DNA from: CAYXDR01 sp046498185
GTDB taxonomy: Bacteria; Desulfobacterota; DSM-4660; Desulfatiglandales; Desulfatiglandaceae
Length of the DNA stretch: 13,316 bases
Reading direction: 5' to 3'
Assembly (NCBI GenBank): GCA_046498185.1
Contig: JAWOBE010000226.1
Span: forward strand, 1 to 13,316
Below, piece after piece: positions 1-5,912 of the stretch. The notes beneath the pieces were generated by a model. That model ran no database searches and had not been told where the DNA came from. It saw nothing but the letters and a program-made list of their open reading frames with translations. Within the stretch, counting starts at the first letter, position 1; every line of letters begins with the position of its first letter. The position numbers and the translations under genes were made by a program.

Positions 1-120
1 TGCTCCGAGGATCACGAAAATTTCCCCTTCGTAAACTTCGAGCGAAACCCCGTTGAGGATGAGGTTGTCTCGATACCCCCCAACGAGATCTTCGATTTTT
101 ATCATCACGTTTGCGGCCAT
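1..120 (-). CDS. mlaF: MlaF-like ABC transporter ATP-binding protein (5' part only)
   Basis: Only the first 40 codons are inside the window; the gene continues past position 1. The N-terminus (MIKIEDLVGGY..., then LNGVSLEVYEGEIFVILG) is the standard beginning of an ABC ATPase up to just before the Walker A loop. ATG at 120-118 has an AAGGGAAA ribosome site about 9 nt upstream; a second in-frame ATG lies five codons later. The neighbouring upstream gene on the same strand is an MlaE-type permease, so this is most likely the MlaF ATPase that powers phospholipid transport between inner and outer membrane. The Walker motifs themselves are outside the window, so the subfamily rests on context. Confidence 0.82.
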   Translation of the reverse strand, partial: MAANVMIKIEDLVGGYRDNLILNGVSLEVYEGEIFVILGA

Positions 121-158
121 GGTTAAATTTTCCCTTAACGGAACTGCAGCAAAATAAC

Positions 159-378
159 ATCGCGGATACAATCCGCTCCCACAAAAACTACATGCAACTT
201 CACACTGTGGGAGCGGTTTTCAACCGCGATCTTGTCCGCAACGACCGGGAATAACATCGCGATTGCAAATCGCTCCCACAAAAACTACATGCAACCTCAC
301 ACTGTGGGAGCGGTTTTCAACCGCGATTATAGCGGCCACCGCCTCGGAATAACATCGCGGATACAATCCGCTCCCACA
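159..378. repeat. Array of five alternating REP-like palindromes
   Basis: Five 25-nt elements alternate in orientation: 159-183 (-), 206-230 (+), 256-280 (-), 303-327 (+), 354-378 (-). Read in plus orientation each begins TGTGGGAGCG and ends CGCGAT, and folds into a 6-bp stem with a 3-nt loop. The first four form two 72-nt inverted pairs (159-230 and 256-327), each with a 22-nt spacer that differs at only one base between the two. The units repeat at a 97-nt offset. This resembles BIME arrangements of REP elements. The array fills most of the 307-nt gap between mlaE and mlaF. I see no gene in 121-427. Confidence 0.9.
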
Positions 379-427
379 AAAAGCAAATCACGGTATGGTA
401 TCCCCGTGGGGAGGGTTTTATCAGAAT

Positions 428-1561
428 TTACCAGTATCGCAGAATTACTGCAAATAAGGAATCGACAACTATGATCATAAAGATGCTGCTCACAACCGCT
501 GATGTAGCCGCTTCTCCCACTGCAGCCGCTCCGCCCCGGACTTTGAAGCCCTTGAGGCAGCCGATCCAGGCAATCAAAAATGCAAATACAAAACTTTTGC
601 TGATTCCCCAGAATACGTCGAACAGAGTCAGGGCGTTGATCGTCTGTGTAAGGTAGGCACCGGCGCTCAAGTCAAGCATGAAAATCCCTACAATCATTCC
701 TCCTGCTATGGCGAATAAATCGCTGAACAAGGTTAACACCGGCATCATCATTACGGCGGCCAGTACCTTGGGGACCGCCAGGAATCGGACAGGATCGAAT
801 CCCATGGTTGTCAGAGCGTCTATTTCTTCGGAAACCTTCATCGACCCGATTTCAGCTGCGAAAGCAGCCCCCGACCTGCCTGCGACGATGATCGCGGTCA
901 TGATGGGGCCGAGTTCCCTCGTCATTGCGAGGCTGACCAGGGAAGCCACATAGATGCCCGCACCGAATTGCTGCAGCTGTGCTGACGACATGAACGCCAT
1001 GATCAAGCCCAGCAGGAAGCTGATGAGGCCCACGATCGGGAGAGCGTCAACGCCGGTTCGCTGCATGTAAAGGAACATATCGTAGGTTCGCAATGATCGG
1101 GGATGAATGAAAACGTGGAAAAGCGCGATGCATATCGAGCCTAAAAATAAAACCATATATTTGACCTCGGAGAAAACATCGATAGTCGCTTCTCCGAGCC
1201 TGGCCACGATCGCCTGCCTTTTTTCGTTGATTCCGAAATTTTTTCCGAGCGATTCGAAGCCAACCAGAAAGAGCGTTTCTTTCACCCGGTCGGAGGCTCC
1301 TGCAATGCGGAAGTCACCATGGCGGGCGGCCGTTATTTTCTTTAGTTCCAGCAATACGAGCACGCCGAAATCATCCATATAGGGAACCCGCTCCATGTCA
1401 ACGACAACAGATGCACCGGAAGGAGGATCGAATTCGGAGGCGAGCCGGTGTATCAACCCGGGTGTGCTGGAAGAATCCAAGGTTCCGTGCAGATGGACTG
1501 TCGTCTCCCCGCCTTTGACTTCGATGGAGTAAACGGCCGTTGTTTTTTCGGTGGATTTCAT
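428..1561 (-). CDS. mlaE: STAS-MlaE fusion, lipid ABC transporter permease
   Basis: This 377-residue protein has an N-terminal STAS domain (about residues 10-110) and a C-terminal MlaE permease domain (about 125-377) with several hydrophobic segments. The family signature is clear: EIGSMKVSEEIDALTTMGFDP in the permease half. In E. coli the STAS part is a separate protein, MlaB; here it is fused to the permease, an arrangement known in other phyla. The protein should sit in the inner membrane and move phospholipids with the MlaF ATPase encoded next. In the STAS domain, the position matching the MlaB regulatory Thr appears to be Asp (D63-D64-F65-G66). ATG at 1561 has only a modest GGGTGG site upstream. 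The gap of 124 nt to the kinase gene suggests possible internal regulation. Confidence 0.92.
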   Translation of the reverse strand: MKSTEKTTAVYSIEVKGGETTVHLHGTLDSSSTPGLIHRLASEFDPPSGASVVVDMERVPYMDDFGVLVLLELKKITAARHGDFRIAGASDRVKETLFLVGFESLGKNFGINEKRQAIVARLGEATIDVFSEVKYMVLFLGSICIALFHVFIHPRSLRTYDMFLYMQRTGVDALPIVGLISFLLGLIMAFMSSAQLQQFGAGIYVASLVSLAMTRELGPIMTAIIVAGRSGAAFAAEIGSMKVSEEIDALTTMGFDPVRFLAVPKVLAAVMMMPVLTLFSDLFAIAGGMIVGIFMLDLSAGAYLTQTINALTLFDVFWGISKSFVFAFLIAWIGCLKGFKVRGGAAAVGEAATSAVVSSIFMIIVVDSLFAVILRYW

Positions 1562-1685
1562 CCATCACCACCCGGATATTTTCAATTTTTGCAGCTTCTG
1601 ATGAATCATCACGGAAACGGTTTCAGTAAAGGAAATGTTCATCCAAAAATGACCGGACCGATCAATTTTCCATGCCAAGGCGGCG

Positions 1686-2360
1686 TTAAACCACCTTTTG
1701 AAGCAGGTGCCTGAGGCGGTCACGTATCGAGCGTACAAGGCATTCCCCCCGGCTTCTGGTGTTGTACCGTTCCCATTCTTTTCGGGTTACGCTTTCCGGG
1801 ATATGAAGAATTTTGAGCTTGACGAGGGCCATATGGTCATCTGTCACAAATCTTTTAAAAACCAGCTTCAGGGGGTACCATCTGAATTCCCGCTCATGGA
1901 TTGCCGCACCCCAGTCGATTATATATGGACGCCCGTCTTCACCCAGTAGAACGTTGGCTTCTTTTTTAAGATCGCAATGGGCGAGACCTCTTTTATGCAC
2001 CCTGTTCACCAGGTCTTCCAGATCATTGAAAAAAGAGGCGGGCAGAGTGATGTCCCTGTAAGCATTTTCGAGGCTTCTTCCCCGTATTTCTTCGATCACG
2101 AGAGCCAGCCCGTCGATCAGCCTGAACAATCTCGGGGTTCCGTCGACGCCACGAAGATGCCTGTATGCTTTTGATTCCCGCCAGACAAGGAAGCGGCCGA
2201 CGGTGTTGCGATATAAAAACCCAAGCCGACTGAAATCTTTAACAACCGCCTTAACCTCGCCGTCAATAACCCGTAGCACCGCCGGCCTCGTGTTCGTGTT
2301 CGGCCTGAGGACGGCGGATTGAATCTCAGGGAGGTTTTGCAATGTTAGAAATTCAAACAT
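1686..2360 (-). CDS. Small kinase-fold protein (LPS/RIO-type kinase-like)
   Basis: The 224-residue protein carries the key residues of the protein-kinase fold in compact form. There is a lysine in VVKDF (K41), a catalytic-loop motif HCDLKKEAN (D130, N136), and IIDWG (D149) in place of DFG. The short length and the HxDLxxxN/DWG variant fit the lipopolysaccharide kinase (KdkA/WaaP/InaA) and RIO-like group rather than Ser/Thr kinases with a full C-lobe. No membrane segment is visible, so it is probably cytoplasmic. It starts 19 nt after the glcD-like stop. I chose ATG at 2360; a TTG at 2387 would add nine residues and overlap the upstream gene by 8 nt, and neither start has a strong ribosome site. 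Its place beside mlaE suggests a substrate such as LPS core sugar, but the substrate is unknown. Confidence 0.75.
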   Translation of the reverse strand: MFEFLTLQNLPEIQSAVLRPNTNTRPAVLRVIDGEVKAVVKDFSRLGFLYRNTVGRFLVWRESKAYRHLRGVDGTPRLFRLIDGLALVIEEIRGRSLENAYRDITLPASFFNDLEDLVNRVHKRGLAHCDLKKEANVLLGEDGRPYIIDWGAAIHEREFRWYPLKLVFKRFVTDDHMALVKLKILHIPESVTRKEWERYNTRSRGECLVRSIRDRLRHLLQKVV

Positions 2361-2379
2361 AAAACAGCCGTCATACCGG

Positions 2380-3759
2380 TCAGGCAAAAAGTGCCATTTT
2401 CCCCGGGTTCAGTATATTGTCAGGGTCAAAAGCTTGCTTGACGCGTCGCATCATTTCGATTTCCACCGCCTGGTGTTCGAGGGACATGTAAGGCGCCTTG
2501 GCTATTCCTATTCCATGCTCACCGGTCAACGTTCCCCCGAGGGAGCATGCAAGTCCGAAAAGTTCTCCGGCAAGGGCTTCGATGGTTTTCACCTGGGCCG
2601 GGTCCGATTTGTCATACATTATTTTCGGGTGAAGGTTCCCGTCGCCGGCATGCCCGAATATAACGAACGGAAGCCCGAATGGACGAACCGCGCTGGAGAG
2701 CCGCGAAAGCAGCTCCGGCACCTTGGATATCGGCACCGCCACATCTTCGGAAATATTGTTTGTACCCATAGTGGCGGCTGCGCTTCCGGCTGATTTCCTT
2801 GCTTTCCACAGGGCCGCGGCCTTTGCCGGCGTGTCGGCTTCGCGTATTTGGATGGCGCCGTTTTTTTTCATGACCTCTACCACGTGTTCCATCTGGAAAG
2901 TCGCTTCACCTTTTGTGAACCCGTCTGTTTCGACCAGCAGTATAGCCTCGGCATCAGGCAGGTCCATTCCAGCCTGACTTTTGAGGGCCCGGATTGTATT
3001 CGCATCCAGTATTTCCAGTACACTGGGGACGATGCCGGCCTTGATTATTTCGGCCACCGCAGCGCCTGCCTTACCGAGTTCGTCGAAACAAGCCTCGGAG
3101 GTGGCATGCGCAAGCGGCCTGGGGCTTATTTTTAAGGTAATTTCGGTGATGATGCCGAGCGTTCCCTCCGAACCCACAAAAAGTCTCACCAGGTCGTAGC
3201 CGGAAGATGTTTTCAAGCAGCTGGTACCTGTCCGCATCACGCGGCCGTCAGGGAGGACAACTTCCAAAGCCAGTACGTAATCCCTTGTAACTCCATATTT
3301 GGCGCCTCTTATACCACCTGCATTCGTGGCGACGTTGCCGCCGATTGTGCAGGCCTGGCTGCTCGCCGGATCAGGCGGGAAGAAGAATCCGGTCGGTGCA
3401 AGCACCCGATCCAGGTCGGCGTAGACCAAACCCGGCTGAACGACTACCTGGCGGTCTTCTATCCGGATATCAAGAATTTTGTTCATCCTGGAAAGATCGA
3501 TGACAATGCCGCCTTCCAGCGGGACTGCGGAACCTGCAAGGCCGGTGCCGGCCCCCCTCGGCGTCACCGGGATCCTGTTTTCGGCCGCTATGCGCATGAC
3601 CCGGGCAACGTGGTCGGTGCTCGTAGGGCAGACCGCCGCCTCCGGTCTATGGTTGTGGTCCGAGGCGTCGTAGGAGTAGGAGACCATGTCAATGAGGGAG
3701 CTTGTAACGTTTTCACGGCCCACGTCCTCGATCAATTCGTTTTCAATAGATTTATCCAT
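2380..3759 (-). CDS. glcD: FAD-linked oxidase, GlcD / D-lactate dehydrogenase family
   Basis: The 459-residue protein is a full-length PCMH-type flavoprotein oxidising 2-hydroxy acids such as glycolate or D-lactate. FAD-binding motifs include PRGAGTGLAGSAVP (67-80), a PDPASSQACTIGGN...NAGG stretch (129-149) and SEGTLGIITEITLK (about 197-210). The C-terminal oxidase domain has HAGDGNLHP (370-378), GEHGIG (413-418) and a closing NPGKM. No GlcE or GlcF (Fe-S) partner is in the window, so its electron acceptor is unclear and the exact substrate cannot be told. ATG at 3759 is preferred over a TTG at 3768 because the AGAAAGGA ribosome site would be only 2 nt from the TTG but 11 nt from the ATG. It lies 52 nt after the ASKHA gene, consistent with one transcript. 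Confidence 0.9.
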   Translation of the reverse strand: MDKSIENELIEDVGRENVTSSLIDMVSYSYDASDHNHRPEAAVCPTSTDHVARVMRIAAENRIPVTPRGAGTGLAGSAVPLEGGIVIDLSRMNKILDIRIEDRQVVVQPGLVYADLDRVLAPTGFFFPPDPASSQACTIGGNVATNAGGIRGAKYGVTRDYVLALEVVLPDGRVMRTGTSCLKTSSGYDLVRLFVGSEGTLGIITEITLKISPRPLAHATSEACFDELGKAGAAVAEIIKAGIVPSVLEILDANTIRALKSQAGMDLPDAEAILLVETDGFTKGEATFQMEHVVEVMKKNGAIQIREADTPAKAAALWKARKSAGSAAATMGTNNISEDVAVPISKVPELLSRLSSAVRPFGLPFVIFGHAGDGNLHPKIMYDKSDPAQVKTIEALAGELFGLACSLGGTLTGEHGIGIAKAPYMSLEHQAVEIEMMRRVKQAFDPDNILNPGKMALFA

Positions 3760-3811
3760 TAATAACAACGTCCTTTCTTATGAGGAAGGCAGCTTCAAAA
3801 AAAGAAGTTTG

Positions 3812-5407
3812 TCATAAATTCCTGTTTTGTGGAAGCCTGAAATTCATAGACTTCCTGGAATTGCGGCTGATGGAAGGGAAAAGAGATGAGTCTGTATGGG
3901 GAATGAACCTGGCGGCGCTGAACAGCTCCATGAATTGCTGATTGACGTTGAGTTCCATGTAAGTCACACGATCATGAATCTTCCGCAATGATTCCAAGTT
4001 ACTGCGACTGACAAGCGCTTTGGCCGCTCCTTCCAGCGATGTGTTTCCGATGGAACGGTAGCGTTCCCTGGGGAGATCCGGGAGCATCCCGATTGTGACC
4101 GCCGAGTCCGGGTCTATGTACGAGCCGAAGGTACCTGCAATCCAAAAGGTCGAAATATCGTTAAAATCGATGCCGACGGTGCCCGCCACGGTGGTTAGTA
4201 TTGCATGCATGGCTGCTTTTGACCGCAGAAGCCGGTCAAGGTCAGCCTGTCCGATCACCAACTCCCGTCCGTTGCCGGAAGCTTCGGCTTCAACGATCAT
4301 CAGCCCCCGTGTGCCGTCAATTTCCTTCAGTCTTTTGCCGCAGGCGGCGGGTACGATCCGTGCCCTGGCATCGATCATCCCCGCGGTGAAGAGTTGGGCT
4401 GCAAGGTCGATAAGGCCGGATCCGCAGAAGCCCACCGGCGGAGCTTCACCGATCGTGTGAAAGGATATGCGGCCGTTTTCGGGATCTATCCGGATGCGGT
4501 CGATGGCTCCTTCGGCGGCCATGACACCGATTTCCGCCACGCCGCCTTCGAGCGCCGGTCCAGCGGCGCCGGCACATCCCAGAATCCAGTCCCTGTTTCC
4601 TATGGCGACTTCGGCATTGGTGCCGACATCCACGAGTATCGAGATTTCCTCCGCTTCGACCATACCTGAAGCCAGTATACCGGCGATGACATCTCCGCCG
4701 AAATAACTGCCGACGTTGGGGGCCAATATAACCGGCGCGGCCGGGTGCAAAGAGAGACCCAGGTCGCGGGCGCGCATCAGAGGGGGTATGTTCACCACCG
4801 GCGTGTAAGGTTCCCGGCAGAGCCAACGGGGGTCAAGACCCAGGAAAAGGTGCGTCATCGTTGTGTTGCCTGCGATCACCGCCGCCGCCGGAGGGTTGGA
4901 GTCCATGCCGAGATCTGCGGTCATCTGCTCGAATGCGTCATTCAAGGCAGATACCACGGAGCTCTGCAGATCTTTGAGGCCGTCTTCCCGGGCCGCGTAA
5001 TGTATGCGTGTGAGGATGTCCCCGCCGATTTGCACCTGGGGATTTTGAAACGAACGTTCATCTAAAACCGCCCCGGTTTCGATATCCACAAAACGGACGA
5101 CGATTGTGGTCGAGCCCAGATCCACCGCAACACCGCACGGGGAAGGGGTACCGGGTGAGGCAGCGCTTGTTAGTCTCCACGAATGTCCATCGTGAAAAAC
5201 CGTCGCCTTTATCCTGTAGCCGTTTTCTCTTAAAATCCGAGGCAGCGAGGAAAGAATTCCAAGTTCGACCGTGATATCTTCTACTGCCATAGTTTTTTTA
5301 AAGTACTTTACCAAACGGTCTGCATCGGCGGTGTTATCTTCGAGGCTTGGGGGAGTGAGCTCGCAAACCAGTGATTTTATCCATGCGTCTTTTTCAGCAG
5401 GGGCCAT
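3812..5407 (-). CDS. ASKHA-domain protein, RACo-like corrinoid activator without ferredoxin domain
   Basis: The 531-residue protein matches the C-terminal actin-like ATPase (DUF4445) of reductive activators of corrinoid proteins. Landmarks are VDLGSTT (95-101), GNTTMTHLFLGLDP (180-193), PNVGSYFGGDVIAG (230-243), VDVGTNAEVAIGN (259-271), CAGAAGPALEGG (278-289), GFCGSGLIDL (326-335) and a closing FMELFSAARFIPHTDSSLFPS. Family members restore the Co(I) state of methyltransferase corrinoid proteins, using ATP and an N-terminal [2Fe-2S] domain. Here the first 90 residues have only one or two Cys and no ferredoxin motif. It may therefore use a separate electron donor or have another role. No corrinoid protein or methyltransferase is in the window. 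ATG at 5407 has a GGAG site 8 nt upstream. It is the first gene after the promoter at 5461-5488. Confidence 0.85.
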   Translation of the reverse strand: MAPAEKDAWIKSLVCELTPPSLEDNTADADRLVKYFKKTMAVEDITVELGILSSLPRILRENGYRIKATVFHDGHSWRLTSAASPGTPSPCGVAVDLGSTTIVVRFVDIETGAVLDERSFQNPQVQIGGDILTRIHYAAREDGLKDLQSSVVSALNDAFEQMTADLGMDSNPPAAAVIAGNTTMTHLFLGLDPRWLCREPYTPVVNIPPLMRARDLGLSLHPAAPVILAPNVGSYFGGDVIAGILASGMVEAEEISILVDVGTNAEVAIGNRDWILGCAGAAGPALEGGVAEIGVMAAEGAIDRIRIDPENGRISFHTIGEAPPVGFCGSGLIDLAAQLFTAGMIDARARIVPAACGKRLKEIDGTRGLMIVEAEASGNGRELVIGQADLDRLLRSKAAMHAILTTVAGTVGIDFNDISTFWIAGTFGSYIDPDSAVTIGMLPDLPRERYRSIGNTSLEGAAKALVSRSNLESLRKIHDRVTYMELNVNQQFMELFSAARFIPHTDSSLFPSISRNSRKSMNFRLPQNRNL

Positions 5408-5460
5408 AAATTTCGCTCCAAATTTTTTCTTCGGCTAATTTTTTTCTACCGTGGTATATA

Positions 5461-5488
5461 CTTATAATCATTACCGGTGCTGTGTAAA
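5461..5488 (-). promoter_or_regulatory. Sigma70-type promoter for the minus-strand operon
   Basis: On the minus strand, TTTACA (5488-5483, 5/6 match to TTGACA) is followed after 16 nt by TATAAG (5466-5461, 5/6 match to TATAAT). The predicted start is near 5454, leaving about 46 nt of leader before the ASKHA ATG. Confidence 0.65.
5463..5468 (+). promoter_or_regulatory. Possible -10 element for the divergent selenoprotein gene
   Basis: A perfect TATAAT reads on the plus strand and overlaps the -10 of the opposing promoter by four bases. The -35 region 17 nt upstream is only a T-run (TTTTTT), so the promoter is weak by sequence. It would give a leader of about 110 nt. Confidence 0.35.
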
Positions 5489-5584
5489 GATTTCCGACAG
5501 GCTGTTCATCCAGATATGCGCCTGTATGGATACCAATCTCTTCACTGCGGCATTATCATCAATTTCCATGGAATGGGGGTAGTT

Positions 5585-5890
5585 ATGAGATATCGTGCTG
5601 TTTTAGCGGGCTTGCTGGCGTTAAGCTTGTTTGCCTGTGTATCCTACAACCATCTGCCGGAGCATGTGCGTGTGGTCGAGTTTATCGTTCCGGGCTGCGA
5701 CTGAAAAGGCACTGCCCTGAGGGTAAGTTCTATCCTCAACGAAATAGATGGCGTGCTGGAGGCCGAAGCAAATTCTGTGGATCATACGGCCACGGTCACC
5801 TATGACACCCGCAGAACCGAGCCGGAGATCATGATGGAGGCACTGGCGGAAAATGATTTTCCGGTGGAATCCATGCGTTTCCTCAAATAG
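5585..5890 (+). CDS. Predicted selenocysteine-containing HMA-domain lipoprotein (TGA at codon 40)
   Basis: Reading through the in-frame TGA at 5702-5704 gives a 101-residue protein ending at TAG 5888-5890. Residues 1-18 (MRYRAVLAGLLALSLFAC) are a lipoprotein signal with lipobox LFAC, lipidated on Cys18. Residues 29-101 look like a heavy-metal-associated (HMA) domain: VRVVEFIVPG, a metal loop, then LRVSSILNEIDGVLEAEA, ATVTYD and a closing helix. The loop normally reads GMxCxxC; here it reads G-C-D-U-K-G-T, so the TGA lies where the first metal-binding Cys belongs and the second Cys is Thr. The HMA fold is continuous on both sides of the TGA in one frame, arguing against a decayed gene. The ATG has a GGGGGT site 4 nt upstream. 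The product should be membrane-anchored outside the cytoplasm, and may bind metal or act in redox chemistry through its C-x-U pair. Sequencing error or a true nonsense mutation remain alternatives. Confidence 0.75.
5718..5738 (+). promoter_or_regulatory. Candidate bacterial SECIS stem-loop
   Basis: Bases 5718-5725 (TGAGGGTA) pair with 5731-5738 (TATCCTCA) to form eight consecutive pairs, one of them G-U, closing a 5-nt loop AGTTC (5726-5730). The loop begins 21 nt after the TGA codon. Known bacterial SECIS elements sit directly downstream of the UGA inside the coding region, with a small apical loop roughly 16-37 nt away and a G among its first bases. This hairpin fits those rules, with G at loop position 2. 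It lies in codons for residues 45-52. Confidence 0.65.
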
Positions 5891-5912
5891 TGGGTGCTGC
5901 CCACCACAATAC

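Noticed and set aside
159..378. Possible CRISPR array
   Set aside because: The repeats alternate in orientation, the spacers between paired copies are nearly identical, and no cas gene is present. REP-like elements explain it better.
1565..1642. A 25-codon minus-strand frame ending 3 nt before the mlaE start
   Set aside because: It could couple translation to mlaE, but it has no clear ribosome site and no recognisable sequence, so it is not called as a gene.
2361..2387. TTG start for the kinase-fold gene, overlapping the glcD-like gene
   Set aside because: The extra nine residues add nothing to the fold and no ribosome site precedes the TTG; the ATG at 2360 is simpler, though not proven.
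4446..4826. Minus-strand 126-codon frame overlapping the ASKHA gene
   Set aside because: It lies wholly inside the conserved ASKHA domain in another frame and is rich in Arg, as expected for an out-of-frame reading of GC-rich codons.
5477..5584. An upstream in-frame ATG that would extend the selenoprotein by 36 residues
   Set aside because: The ATG at 5585 has a GGGGGT site and is followed at once by a proper lipoprotein signal; the extension would bury that signal.
5711..5728. An alternative hairpin with a TGA loop right after the Sec codon
   Set aside because: It needs a bulge and a 3-nt loop, and the loop is only 13 nt from the TGA. The 5718-5738 hairpin is longer, perfect and better placed.
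5890..5904. GTGGG/CCCAC hairpin between the two convergent genes as a terminator
   Set aside because: The stem is only 5 bp and no T-run follows directly on either strand.
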